Source: Oncomelania hupensis (taxonomy: Eukaryota; Mollusca; Gastropoda; Littorinimorpha; Pomatiopsidae). Taken from it: 64,000 nucleotides of DNA. The position numbers were made by a program, and so were the translations under genes. Shown piece after piece: positions 11,694-23,161 of this stretch (within the stretch, counting starts at the first letter, position 1; the number at the start of each line of letters is the position of its first letter). Location of the stretch: contig CM072516.1 in NCBI GenBank assembly GCA_036898135.1, forward strand, positions 64,218,982 through 64,282,981, read 5' to 3'. The notes under the pieces are model-generated. The model saw only the letters and a program-made list of their open reading frames with translations. It was not told the origin of the DNA and did not search any database.

Positions 11694-12690
11694 CACAAGA
11701 TTTATTTCCGGTCGTCTTAAAATACGCTGGCACCCTTCCATTGTCATGAACAAGAGCATGGAATAAAGGAGGTTCCGATCCTCAACGTATACGTATTTGA
11801 GCCGTAATTGTTATTGTCAGTGAATAATATACTTGTGTGTTAAAAAAAAAAAGTTTTATTCCATTAATTATAAGCAAATTTAAGATCTATGTGGCAACGT
11901 GGCACAAAGGGTTACTTCTTCGAGACAGCTTTATCGACTGAAAAATATCTGGTACATTTCATGTATTGTGTGTAGGTGTGTAGATGTGTGTGTGCGTGTG
12001 TGTAAATACATTTCCCGCTGCATTAACTGGGGGATAAATCTCAATGTTTAGATCTTCTACACTCACTTGTAAGTGACACTCACTCACTGTAAGTGATAAT
12101 ACTTTAATTATTCTCGAGGTCAGAATTTTTGTTGTTGTGGTAGTTTTACGGCTCTTTAAGGCAGCAATTTTTCTTCGGGAAAACCATTGACCCGAATTCT
12201 CCGTAGTCTCGACAGCAAATAAACAATTTAAACAGAAAACCCATTCTACTGAAAAGAACAGAAAAAATAATCGCTGCACCGACCGTGCCCACCAGAGGCG
12301 CCGAAGTTACCCCCATTGAAAAATGGTGACTAGGACATCGTCAACAATTTAAACCAACAGTGTAACAGTCGCTTGTCTCCGTCTTTCAATCTAACAACGT
12401 GGTCTATTCTTTAACGGCTATTCCATTCTTTTGCACTACTATTCTATTATTTCCTTCATAACCTGGGATTGGTGCTAAGAAAAACAATTGCCAAGTCCCT
12501 GATTGATGACGGGTTGGGGTGAAGTGTTGGTGGGAGGGGGGGGGGGTAAGTCAAGGTCATAAAAGATCAAGCCTAACCTCCTTTTATTTTCACAAGAAGC
12601 GTTTTGTGTGGCTTTCGCTTGGCCAAGGGAGATGAGAAGTAATTAGAGCTGTAACCGACCAATCTCACTCAGGTCTTGGCTTCTTGCCTT
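11694..12690. other. unassigned DNA, no gene seen
   Basis: Contains a GT-rich patch (about 11965-12005) and a G run at 12534-12547. A minus-strand frame of 106 residues (11959-12279) shows no recognisable motif. Confidence 0.55.
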
Positions 12691-13070
12691 GATAGTCCCG
12701 GTGTAGCGTTTCAGAAGTACTCCCCATCTCAAGAGTTCTCCCCGGAGGGGGTACTTTTGGGATATAATAGAGTTACTCTCCTAACCCCTTCCCCAGAAGT
12801 AGGCCTACTTCCCCCAGAAAATGTTTATTCATGTATGGTTCCATGTTTTCGCAAGGGAGTGTACTTCTGGGATATTCTTGAAATACTCCCCCGACCCCTT
12901 TCTTAAGCGAAGGAGGGTGGAGTACTTCTAGGATATCCCAAAATGACACCCCCTTTGCAATGTTTATTCATGTATGGTCCGTGTTTTTACAAGGGGGAGT
13001 ACTTTTGGGATATCCCTGATATGCTCTACCTCCACCACTTCCTTTCCGCATAAGAGGGCATTTCTATGGT
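12691..13070. repeat. AGTACT-rich repeat with internal duplication
   Basis: The phrase GGGAGTACTTCTGGGATAT recurs in variants near 12747, 12858, 12928 and 12993. A block starting ATGTTTATTCATGTATGG is duplicated at about 12820 and 12959 (spacing 139). Related words occur at 15000-15240, where GAGTACTCCCGGGGAGTA forms a palindrome. The family is unknown. Confidence 0.6.
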
Positions 13071-13177
13071 ATACCTCCACCCCCACCCCTTTCTCACATC
13101 TTTCTGCCCTTTAGCCCGTTCTTGATTCTTCATACTTCTTGATTCCTTATCTCTCTTTCTCTCTCTACGTTTACCAC

Positions 13178-14405
13178 CCGTGGGGGTGCCGGGGGTTTCA
13201 GTATAAATAGTATCCCCAATTTCTGGAAATGTAGTGCCTTAAATTGCCACTGTCGCTGCCTTTCTCCTTTGTTCTTTCTCATTCCTACTCTGTTCTATCA
13301 ATCTACTATACTATCTTCTTTTTCGCTAGACCAGTCACCTACCTTTCTTCTTGAAAACTTCCGGAACAAAATTCCTCATTTGTTTGTGAGGTCTGTTGGA
13401 TCCGCTTGGGAATATTGGACGCTTTTCTGCCAAATGGTCACGGGGGCTTCCTATAATGTTATTATTTGGCAATATAGGCATTTTATATGTATGTGTTTTG
13501 TTGATATTTTATAATGATGTTTTTTTTTTAACGGGGATTCGATAAATTAGAGTATAGCCTCAGCGCCCCTTGCGTGAGATGTCTTTATTGTAAAGTGACC
13601 GGTTGGTGGAGTGTGTTACGTTGAAACGCGAACGAAAGTATGTCGGAAACGCGCACGATAGATCTAATCATTTCGTTTTGCAAAGTATTCAATAATGGAG
13701 TTTATTTACCTTTGATTTGAGTTTGCATTGTTGTTAGGAGAGGCTTTGTATAACGTTGATAATTTTGGTTAGTCGATATTGTTGTAGAAGTTTCTGGTTC
13801 TGTTTGTTTACTATCGATCGAAGTTTCTTGATGGTCGTAGATAATGGAGAACATTCTTTTGGCAGGAAGAGAGAAGTATGACGTAAGTCAGTGATGACGA
13901 TCTTTAATTCTGATTGGTTGGTTGTAATGCGTCATTTTCTAGAACGAGCTGTCGTTATCTCGAAGGAGGAAAAAAAATTATATATTCGATGCTCCGTGTG
14001 TTTTGTGAAGTTGTTGTTGATAGTGACTTGGAAAGTGAATTTGAGAGTGGAAAGGCGATTGAGCGATTGTATGCAGTTGTTGATGTATGCTGAATAAAAG
14101 TGGAAAACTTCATACGTCGACTTTGTGACTTGTCAGCTGTTTGAGCGGGCTGCGTGGATAAACGAATCTGAGTTACACACCTTATCAGGACTTCAGCATC
14201 GGGGCTGAATCAGATACTGATAAAGAAAACACCATCATCAAACGGAGTGTAACAGAGTGCCTTCAGTGTTATCACTAGGGTTGTTTCGGGAGATCTTTTA
14301 TGCCGATTAGGGTTGAGTCCTCTTTCAGCGAAGTTGTGGTATTGATTTTGTGGTCCTGATTCGGCTCTTTGCAGTCCGCTGGATCCTGTAAGCAATCAAT
14401 AACTA
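13178..14405 (+). mobile_element. R1 retroposon copy, interrupted by a solo LTR
   Basis: Bases 13178-13613 and 14260-14405 are the two halves of one copy of the family also present at 47256-47960 and 51821-52392 (opposite strand). The 5' side begins near GGGGGTGCCGGGGGTTTC; the 3' side ends with TCCTGATTCGGCTC and TCCGCTGGATC. The halves are split by the LTR at 13614-14254. No RT domain is visible. R1 may be the 3' part of a LINE or a non-autonomous element that shares its tail. Confidence 0.8.
13614..14254 (+). mobile_element. solo LTR (641 bp) with 5-bp TSD
   Basis: The block starts TGTTACG and ends GTAACA, so the ends form the short inverted TG..CA repeat expected of an LTR. GAGTG occurs immediately outside both ends (13609-13613 and 14255-14259). 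It interrupts an R1 copy exactly at this point. Inside are a TATATA-like word near 13980 and AATAAA at 14093-14098, giving plus orientation. No internal retroelement sequence lies beside it, so it is a solo LTR left by recombination. Confidence 0.92.
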
Positions 14406-14561
14406 ACTAACTAACTAACTCGTTTTCAAACTTTTCTACCACTTGTACACTTTCACAAAACAAACAACCAAAACAGGTTGTCCAACCTATCCACCCTAAT
14501 TTAGGAGTCATGCTACCGTAAACATACGAGGTTTTGTTTTTGTTTTTGTTTTTTAAAAGTC

Positions 14562-14645
14562 ACAAGTCGCCGCGCTTTGAGTTCGAAATCATTCGAAGTA
14601 AAGCGCGTATTAGCATCAGGTATTATTAGTATTAAGTCACTAATT
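14562..14645 (+). repeat. R2 repeat fragment
   Basis: GTCGCCGCGCTTTGAG followed by AAAGCGCGTATTAGCAT matches the family seen on the minus strand at 16975-17120 and 44236-44430. It has an imperfect stem (CGCGCTTT / AAAGCGCG). Confidence 0.55.
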
Positions 14646-15409
14646 CACCAAAAAGAATTCGCTGTGTCATAACCAAGGAGTTTGAATATAACTGGAGAGC
14701 GTGAATTCATTTTCTTTACTAGGCGAGTAAAACCACTTCGATGCGCTTCGTAGTCACGCCCTCCCTCTACTTCTATAACAGAGTTTTTTCTCTTATCGTT
14801 ATGTAATTTGTTTGTCAGTTCTTACTTTAGATTTCTTACTTTAGATACACATTTCTGTTGCCTTTTAAAACAATTATTTTAAATAATGTTGCAATCTTTA
14901 TTGTACCGCTGTGCGATAAACATGGACTCTTCCCCCCTCCTTTTCTTCACACACCCCTACCTCACCCACTCGTGCGAGAAAAGGAAGAAAGTAATTAGTG
15001 TGGGAAGTACTTTGAGATATCTCACAAATACACCATTAGAGAAGAACTTTTAAAAAATTGAGTAAAGAGTACTGATAGGATATCCGAAAATACTCCCCCA
15101 GTGTCCCATGAGTACTCCCGGGGAGTAGTTCAGGGACAGCTTGGCTGAGCCAGAAATACTCCACTCCCCAATCTTCCCCTATGCTTGTACTCCCCGGGGG
15201 AGTGCTATTAGGGAGGGGGAGTACTTCTGGAGCTCTACACAGGATACACACTGTGCTCTTTGAAAAGACGGACACAGAAAGGGTGCGCCTCACTTTGCCT
15301 AATAAGTAAACTAACACATCGCCTAAATCTATGTTTTGACTTCAGTGCACATGTTCCCCCTTTCCCACACTGCGTAGCGGAGACTGCCGAGGCTTACATT
15401 GCTTTTCCT
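14646..15409. other. unassigned DNA with AGTACT-palindrome repeat
   Basis: Bases 15000-15240 hold the second occurrence of the AGTACT/CCCCGGGG palindrome family (see 12691-13070). No gene is seen elsewhere. Confidence 0.5.
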
Positions 15410-15664
15410 CTTTAACTCCTTTCCCTGAGCCAAAATGAAAAAAAAAAGATATAAAAAAATATTAATAAAGGAAGAAAGTGTCACAAGAGGCTATTTAGAC
15501 CCTGCACTCGGCTTCAAGCCTCCAACGTTCAGCCTGCTTTGGCCTATGTAAGTTAAGTCGCTGACTAGCAGACGACCGAAGTTAGGTTGTGCTCAGCATG
15601 TGTAGGCTACAGTTTCACTAAGATAAGCCGTGACCTCATCCAGCTGACCAATCAACCACTACCC

Positions 15665-15678
15665 CCACTAGGTGGCGT
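15665..15678 (+). promoter_or_regulatory. candidate CTCF-like site
   Basis: CCACTAGGTGGCGT matches the core consensus of the bilaterian insulator protein CTCF (CCA..AGRKGGCR). The match is by eye only and is a single isolated site. CTCF is present in molluscs, so the call is possible but unproven. Confidence 0.4.
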
Positions 15679-16934
15679 TACTATTCTTGTAGTTTCGCAC
15701 GATAGCAGGCCCCAGCGGGAGGATAGTTAGTCTTCGTCTGAACAGCACAGTAGACGGACGCACGGTGTAAAATCTCTCTCAGAAAGACTACAGCAGGTGA
15801 CGGGTGAAAATCATTCATCGCAGTATAGCCAGGGCCTGATATTGTCAAGAAGGTAAATAATCAATCGTTTGTTTCATAGCGATTTATTGATATTATTGCT
15901 GTATTATGTTTGTGAAGTTTTGCCATGCTTTAGAATTGTGATTGTTAGTAAAACTTTGCTTGACCACCTGGCGAACCCGATCGGTTTTGGCACCACGAGG
16001 TAGCCTCCAATGTAGCCTACAACTGTTGTTTCTCCTATGTGTATACCTATTATTGCAGACCAGTGGCTGTGCCGGAGAATGTGTATATTGTTAATTACTT
16101 CTCCATGTGTTTAGTTTAGCCATGATATATGTATATATATAGGAATTATGTTGGAGATTCCAGTGGACCACGGACTTAGAAGAATTGGTCGTCCCTTATT
16201 TGTATAAATGGAGCGATCTCAACTGAGGGCTGTTTCTGCCATCAGTGAGACGCTCTGCACAACTTTTGTATACACGGCGTTGCAGAAATTCGTCTCATAT
16301 TTTGCAGACGAGTAGGCATCGTGGTCCACGGCAGGGAAGAAATCCCACAGAGAGACAACCCTAACACTTGGCCTGCAACCTTGAGCAGCGAGAGCATTGG
16401 GCTCCACTAGCTCGGTAGTCAACTACCAAGAAGAAGAGACAACAACACCGCACCTCGACTATACAGTTAAGTTCACAGAACATTACTCTAAAAGGAATCT
16501 GCGATAGTCTACTCGTCCAGAAAAACGAATAATGGGACAGAAAGAACTCATAGCCCAATGATGAGACAGTAACAAATATTGAGAACAGTAGCTGCATAGA
16601 CCCATCAAGGAGCGAACTACTCGACATGAAATTTGGACATTTAACTTAGTGTAGAGATTATAAGATTTTTGTATAGAGTAGAGGAAATAAATGTGTGATA
16701 TATACTGTTAACAAGTGACTGGACTACCTATGTTTCATAGCCGTGTGAGAGCTAAGTGTGTCAGTGAAGCTATTACCATTTTCTCCCTATCTGTGTAACC
16801 ATATCCGCACACAGACCGAGCTAAACTTATAAATGTATTAAGATTAGTCATAGGGTTATTACACTAGCCGATCCCCGCAGACAAAGACGAGTGGGTAATA
16901 GCATTCCATTATGCAGAGCCCAGCAACAATAGAC
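15679..16934. other. unassigned DNA, possible non-coding transcript
   Basis: A splice-donor-like AAG|GTAAAT lies at about 15852. A TATAAAT (16203-16209) is followed by an initiator-like TCAACTG near 16229 and, about 480 bases later, AATAAA (16686-16691) with a GT-rich flank. This could be an LTR or a short non-coding transcription unit. No coding potential was found. Confidence 0.35.
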
Positions 16935-17120
16935 CCACCATCATAGAAAGTCAGAAAGAAAGAAAGCAAGAAGAAGAAGAAGAAGGAGGAGGAGAATGGA
17001 TGCTATACGTGCTTTATTGGTAAACCACACTAAAAAAAAAAAGAAAAAAAAAGCGGCGATCTGTGACAAAAACCCGTACAAGGTCACATGTTATAGACAC
17101 TCACTCCTACATACACGACA
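16935..17120 (-). repeat. R2 repeat copy with (CTT)n tail
   Basis: On the minus strand: a body with GATCGCCG and an AT-rich centre, ending in a (CTT)n/(TTC)n tail (plus-strand AAGAAG at about 16970-16990). It matches 44236-44430. Confidence 0.55.
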
Positions 17121-17343
17121 ATGCTCCCTTTAATTCTTTTCTATGTTGGATATTAGGCGAAACGTGAGGACTGTGAATGTGAAAGAGTCGACTGATAAGT
17201 GTTGAGGCAAAACGTGATGACTGTGAGAGAGTAGACAGGAGTTTAGGCAAAACCTGGTTTGTCGATATATTAGGCCAGATATTATTAAGAAAAGTGTGGT
17301 GCCCCGTCTGGAAAGACAGTAGGCAGTGATAATGTGATGTGAT

Positions 17344-17512
17344 AGGAAAACAATATGGCAGTGACTGGTGACAGGAAAATACTATGGCAGTGACTGGTGA
17401 CAGGAAAACACTATGGCAGTGACTGGTGACAGGAAAACACTATGGCAGTGACTGGTGACAGGAAAACACTATGGCAGTGACTGGTGACAGGAAAACACTA
17501 TGGCAGTGACTG
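17344..17512. repeat. 29-bp minisatellite, six units
   Basis: Five full 29-bp units start at 17344, 17373, 17402, 17431 and 17460, and a partial unit starts at 17489. The key phrase is CACTATGGCAGTGACTGG. The first two units carry single substitutions and the others are identical. Confidence 0.96.
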
Positions 17513-17688
17513 GAGGACGGACGGGCGTGTAATATCGTATAGCATGATGCCCGCTGTTGACTTTAGGCCAATCGTGGTGCCTTAACGGCGCTTTCCGTTG
17601 TCTACCAGTCCATCCTTTTAAAACCACAAAATCTCTGCACTGGTCTCCGAAGGAAGAAAGAGAAAGTAAGAGGGTGGGGAAAGTGATG

Positions 17689-17856
<168 letters not shown>

Positions 17857-18010
17857 AGAGTATGAAAGAATAACCAGGTCCACCCTGACCATTATTATGC
17901 CTTGCTTATCTGAAGCTTTTTCCGTCCTATTTTTGGGTGTCGGTATTACTCTTCCACTATTTCATCATTTATGATAGTCTTGAGTGAATTACGCTTTCCA
18001 AATGCACTTT

Positions 18011-18023
18011 ATCATCATCATCG

Positions 18024-18060
<37 letters not shown>
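18011..18060. repeat. (ATC)n microsatellite
   Basis: About 16 units with one GTC interruption near the left end. Confidence 0.95.
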
Positions 18061-18799
18061 GTGGTGTCAAGGGGCAAAAACCTTGTCTGGGGAAGGAGGA
18101 GGTCGGGGGGGGGGGAGGGGAGGGATGCGAAGCCCCCCTTCCTGCTCCCACCTGACGCTGAAGATAATGTAACAATATGACGTACATTGTAGGCCTCAAC
18201 TGGAAGATATTACAGTTATCACTAGTGTAAATCTATTTCTATTTTGTGTATATACGCTCGTCTTTTTGATACTGTCTTTATTTTGAAAAAGGACACGCAC
18301 AATCATAATGCAACATTGCTGAGGAACAAATACAAAAAGTGTAGTTGAGCGGAGTATTTGACTCCCGTCTCTCGGCCACCCTACCTTGAGAACACTGCCA
18401 AACCCGAGCTGTTATTTTCATTTTAACCCTTGTAAGAGGGACATCAAAATATTTGCCCTTGAAGGCGGTGAAGCGAGGTTGGTAGTAAATCGGGTACTAC
18501 AACGACACTCTTCTGCAAAGTCGCTGCCACCGACTAGCATAAAATGCCTGTTGACAATGTAGTCCCGCTCACACCAAAAGCAGAAGAAGTATGATCAGCC
18601 AAGGAGAACAAATGTCGTGTCGCCTTGCCCTGCATAACCCAATGGCCACACCAAAGGATTCTGCACAGAAGGAGCCACACATGGCTAGTCTACCCAAAAA
18701 ATGTATGGTAGACAACTTCTCTCCAGAGCTTGAACCAGTCGCCTCCCATTCCGCTACAAAAGAAACACCATAGAAACTACATCCAGATAAAGAAAGACA
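18061..18799. other. unassigned DNA, no gene seen
   Basis: Contains a G-rich run at 18100-18125. No recognisable motif occurs in any open frame. Confidence 0.55.
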
Positions 18800-18804
18800 G
18801 AACG

Positions 18805-18879
<75 letters not shown>
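18800..18879. repeat. (GA)n microsatellite
   Basis: About 35 pure GA units. Confidence 0.97.
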
Positions 18880-18883
<4 letters not shown>

Positions 18884-18927
18884 TTTTTGCGAAGGTTATG
18901 CGCAGAACCAATATCATTTTTTTATTT

Positions 18928-19230
18928 AATCGTTCTTATATAGCGCTTTTCCAGCTCAAGAGCTGCTCAAGGCGCTGGCCGATACAGGATCTAACTCAAG
19001 CCGCCCGAGACGCCCACCCGCAGCCTTTGGGCGCATGGTCTGACGCCCGGACAACTGAGCACAATCCTGGGCAGCCAGGGATGGGGGAGAAGGACCTAGG
19101 TGCATGCTGGGTGTGTTCTTGTCACCGGCACTCACCCGTCTAGGACATGAGCGTCAGGATCTTTAAAGTCCGTTATGATGGAATGTATGCGACACAGACT
19201 AGACCTCGGTTTATACTCTCATCCGAAGCA
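18928..19230 (-). mobile_element. SINE-like retroposon with GCGCTATATAA tail (near full length)
   Basis: On the minus strand it starts near TTCGGATGAGAGTATAAACC, passes through a GGGCGTCAGACC block and ends with GCGCCTTGAGCAGCTCTTGA followed by AAAAGCGCTATATAA. It is about 300 bp and matches copies at 28328-28605, 32890-33127 and 36235-36535. No tRNA or 5S promoter was recognised at its 5' end. Confidence 0.85.
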
Positions 19231-19439
19231 CACAAACACAAATTGTGTGTTTTATTTTACTCCTCTTATTAGAAATATTATAGTGTCCGATTTATTTCAA
19301 CTTTCAGAAATACTGTTGATGTAAAGTGTGTTGAAACTGTTGCAACTCGACCTTAGTATGGTTGTGCCTGTACGTAAAACTCACATCAGAAGTATCATGG
19401 TTTCGCGTGAAATTTCACGGTACACGAAGACAGACAAAT

Positions 19440-19830
19440 ATGCCATTAAGGAGAAATCAAAGCTATCTACGCTTGCACTTGTAAGGGTACAGAGACGAGC
19501 AACAAAGCTGGTTAAAAGAATGTAAAAATATGACTTAGGCAGACTACAACCCTTAAGTGGACTTCAAATAAATGGAGATTTAAATCCAGTTTTTTAAAAT
19601 GTTAAACTGGAAGTGACGACCTACAGTGGAATGATCTTTTTGCAGCACCATTTCTTGATAGAAACCGAAACACTGAGGGGTAAAATCTGTGTACAGCATT
19701 TAAATACTCACATGCAAAAGTTTTGTTTTTGTAACAGATTTGCTACATTTTGGAATGATGTACCAGTTTAGTTTTTTAAGCACCTAACGTAAATTCTTTT
19801 AAAATCCAGTTGGATGAATTGCACAAGTTT
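19440..19830 (+). mobile_element. decayed LINE C-terminal fragment
   Basis: Broken translation shows VQRRATKLVKRM, then after stops and shifts FWNDVPV and VNSFKIQLDEL, the typical order of short motifs at the C-terminus of many LINE reverse transcriptases. It has many frame breaks, so it is an old copy. Confidence 0.6.
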
Positions 19831-19907
19831 TAAAAGATTTTCTATAGCTGTGATGAATGATTTGTAGGGAAACGGGCGCGCGAACGCGCACGCGCACGCA
19901 CTCGCCC

Positions 19908-19909
<2 letters not shown>

Positions 19910-19947
<38 letters not shown>
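19910..19947. repeat. (GT)n microsatellite
   Basis: About 17 GT units next to a GC-alternating stretch (about 19875-19905). Confidence 0.95.
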
Positions 19948-19950
<3 letters not shown>

Positions 19951-21000
19951 ATTGTTTGCATGAGTATGCTAGTGTTTGGATGAGCATATGTGTATTTTGA
20001 AGCCTTTTTATATCGTATATCTTGTGCGCGTGTGTAAGTATGTGTTATATAGATTTTTGGCAATTCACATTTCTTTCTTTTTTTCTTTTTTTCTTTCTTT
20101 CTTTTATTTTCTTTCTTTTATTTTCTGTAGTTCTTTCGTCACCCGCTTCTCTTATCGTTCTTCTTATTATTAAAAGCAACAACAACAACAACAACCAACT
20201 TTGCTATAACTAGGAAGCTGGTAGTTTTGTCTCAGTTATTGTTCTTCTTTTCTTCAAACTAAAAACAGAATGTTGAACACTTTGGACGCTCGTATATTCA
20301 TTCACTGACACGTAACCTCTTTTTGTGTTTATAAGCTGACACGTCACGAGCCCCCACGATATATGATCAGGCTAACACTATTTATTATATGTGGCGCCAC
20401 CCCGGTATTCATCAATGTTTCAGTGGTGGTGTAAAACGTCATCTCATGTTCCTGGCTCTTGCTCGCGAATCATCCAAAAAGGTGTACAGTGACGTAGTCC
20501 ACGAGGATACGTTACGCCACTGTCGCAGTTTTGTCATGAATATTTTAGATACTGTAATGTTCGTTGATTGTGCGCAGACAACTTTTGTTGGCGAATTTTC
20601 AGATAAGAACTGGAAATACTTTGAAAATAGTCGGTGATCATAAAGATCCAAATATCGGCCGGTCTGTCATTCAGTCCGTCGATCGGTCGGTGTGTCGGTC
20701 GATCCGTTGTACATCATAATTCACGAACAACCTAACAGACTTTGTTCAAACTTCTTAACATTTTTGAAAATGCTGATTTTTCAGCTGTGTGCGAGTGTAT
20801 GTAAATACATTTGAATGGCTTGCCATCTTGTTTTATTTTGCTTCTTGAGGACAAAGCCGAGTCACAACATCGCCTCAAAAATTAATATCGCGCGAGCGCG
20901 CGCGCGTGTGTGTGTGTGGGTGGGTGGGTGTGTGTGTATAAAGATACTGTTATATTGCCGGTATAGATTTACATTTTCAAAGTGAGGATATTTGTTCGCA
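19948..21000. other. unassigned DNA, no gene seen
   Basis: Contains a T/C-rich tract (20069-20130), a short (CAA)n patch (about 20176-20200) and a GT/GC tract (20888-20938). The frame at 20389-20637 has no recognised motif. Confidence 0.5.
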
Positions 21001-21009
21001 GTAGCGTGT

Positions 21010-21714
21010 TAGAAGACCAAAATGATGACCAACAACACCAATGGCATCAACACGGACATCAAAGTACAAGGCCAATCCCTCAACACAGTGCACAGCTTCA
21101 AATATTTAGGAGCCATTGTGTCAGACAATGGGTCTCGACAGGAAGTCCTCTCCAGGATCGCACAAACAACTGCTGCCCTGACAAGGTTGAAGCCCATTTG
21201 GAAAGACAGAACCATCAGTCTACATTCCAAAGTAAGACTGCTGCGCTCTCTGGTCATCTCCATCTTCCTATATGCTTGCGAAGCATGGACCCTCACAGCA
21301 GATCTCCAACGAAGAATACAAAGCATGGAGATGAGGTGCTACAGAAGACTTCTGTGCATTTCCTATACCCAACACATCACCAACGACGAAGTCCGACAGA
21401 CCATCACAAAAGCCATTGGACAACACGATGACCTGCTCACAGTGGTGAAGAAACGGAAACTCCGATGGTATGGCCACGTCACCAGATCATCAGGCCTTGC
21501 AAAGACCATTCTGCAAGGCACAGTGCAAGGAGGTAGAAGAAGGGGGAGACCGAAAAAGAGTTGGGAGGACAACATTCGAGAATGGACTGGTTTGACACTG
21601 AGCGAAGCCATGAGGGCTGCTGAGGACAGAGAAAGATGGAGTATGCTGGTTAAACGATCATCTGTGGTGCCCCTACGACCTTCGGGTTATGGGACAGGAT
21701 AGGCAGGATAGGAT
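21010..21714 (+). mobile_element. 5'-truncated LINE with (GGATA)n tail and 10-bp TSD
   Basis: It begins inside the RT thumb region and runs through FKYLGAIVSD, LRWYGHVTR and PKKSWEDNIREW to the stop and tail; 226 codons are open. AGTAGCGTGT flanks it exactly at 21000-21009 and 21715-21724. It is very similar at the nucleotide level to the 9821-10738 copy, so both derive from a recently active source. Confidence 0.93.
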
Positions 21715-22044
21715 AGTAGCGTGTCAAATATACGATATTCTGTTTCAGATGCTTCTAGTTTTTGTTGCTGTTGTCGTTGTTGTTGTTGGATGTCGTCGTC
21801 GTCGTTGTGTTGTGGTCATTGTTCTTATAGTTGTTGCGCTTCTCCTCCTTCTTCACGTGAGCTGTTAGAGATCTTTGAAACGTTAGTTTGGAGGTGGCGG
21901 TGAAGGTGAGGGGTGTGGAGGTGTGTGTGGCTATCAGTGATAACAATACAGGATGCTGTCACGCGCTTTTTCTTCAGCCCAGCTCAAAGATCGGCGATCT
22001 GAAGAAGGCAGAATACAAATCAATCGCTTGTTGTTGTTGTTGTT

Positions 22045-22250
22045 TTTAAAATTTAGATTAACTGTGTCCAATACCAGTATTGAAGGGAGGGGGGGTTGGG
22101 GAACCGGAGTACCTGGCAGAAAACCCTCGGTGTCCTGAAAAGTCTCGTCCTCGTAACTTTGTGAGGTCAGTTCGTCCCAAGCGGCGTTCGAACCCGTGAC
22201 CTTCCGCATAGGAAATCAGCTCTCTATAAGCTGTGCTACCAGGCCTCCCC
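22045..22250 (-). mobile_element. tRNA-headed SINE
   Basis: On the minus strand the head (22140-22250) has TGGTAGCACAGC (box A) and GGGTTCGAACG (box B). The body contains GGTACTCCGGTTCCCC and ends near TGGTATTGGACACAG with a (GTT)n-type tail. It matches the minus-strand copies at 36630-36818 and 44505-44705. Confidence 0.82.
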
Positions 22251-22284
22251 AAACTATAATCCGACATTACATTAAAGTTCTTCT

Positions 22285-22350
22285 TTCATTCATTCATTCT
22301 TTCATTCATTCTTTCATTCATTTTTTTCTGTCTTTCTTTTCTTTTTCTTC

Positions 22351-22409
<59 letters not shown>

Positions 22410-22463
22410 TTTTTTGTTCCTTTTTTCTTTTTGTATTTCTTTCTTTCTTTTTCTTACTTTCAT

Positions 22464-22495
<32 letters not shown>

Positions 22496-22503
22496 TTTTT
22501 TTT

Positions 22504-22552
<49 letters not shown>

Positions 22553-22560
22553 TTCTTGTT
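22285..22560. repeat. (TTTC)n microsatellite with TTCA and TTTTTC variants
   Basis: A long pyrimidine tract with several pure (TTTC) blocks (for example 22350-22410 and 22505-22550). Open frames on both strands are artefacts. Confidence 0.95.
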
Positions 22561-22675
22561 CTTCTTCTTGTGTGTTACCCATTTATTGTCTATTATCCAC
22601 CTAAGTGATTTAGACATTGAAAATAAGAAAACGAGCATATTACTGAACAAATGTCAATAATAGGCATTATCCCTA

Positions 22676-22811
22676 AATAAACCGAAAGTAGGTTGCTTCC
22701 CCTGAAATGCGGTTACACAATACATGTTGACAGCATAAACCGAAAGTAGGTAAAGTAGGTCAATGAGAGTTGCTTCCCCTGAAAAGCGGTCAAAATATAT
22801 GTTGACAGCTA
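22676..22811. repeat. imperfect tandem duplication, about 60-75 bp
   Basis: ATAAACCGAAAGTAGGT ... TTGCTTCCCCTGAAA ... ATGTTGACAGC occurs twice in a row; the second unit has a short insertion containing AAAGTAGGTCAATGAGAG. Confidence 0.85.
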
Positions 22812-22859
22812 TTTAGGAAGTACATGTACTCCTAAAGGAAAAATAAAATTAATTAAAAT

Positions 22860-22860
<1 letters not shown>

Positions 22861-22921
<61 letters not shown>
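22861..22921. repeat. (CT)n microsatellite
   Basis: About 30 uninterrupted CT units. Confidence 0.97.
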
Positions 22922-22924
<3 letters not shown>

Positions 22925-23048
22925 ATTTACACATACTATAGTCACTGAAAAAAAATTTACATAAATCTTCCCACAGCTAAATAAATAAAACATTTTGCAA
23001 GCTTTAAACAAACTAAAAAATATTAATCAAATTTAAATAAAATTCTTC

Positions 23049-23161
23049 TTTTTGTTGTTGTTGTTGTTGTTGTTGTTGTTCTTCTTCTTCTTCTTCTTCT
23101 TCTTCTTCTTCTTCTTCTTCTTCTTCTTCCTCCTCTTCTTCTTCTGCTTCTTCTTCTTCTT
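23049..23161. repeat. (TTG)n followed by (TTC)n
   Basis: A compound microsatellite: about 11 TTG units switch directly to about 25 TTC units. Confidence 0.96.

Noticed and set aside
12534..12547. G-run as a G-quadruplex or telomere-like site
   Set aside because: A single homopolymer run without the spaced G blocks needed for a quadruplex call.
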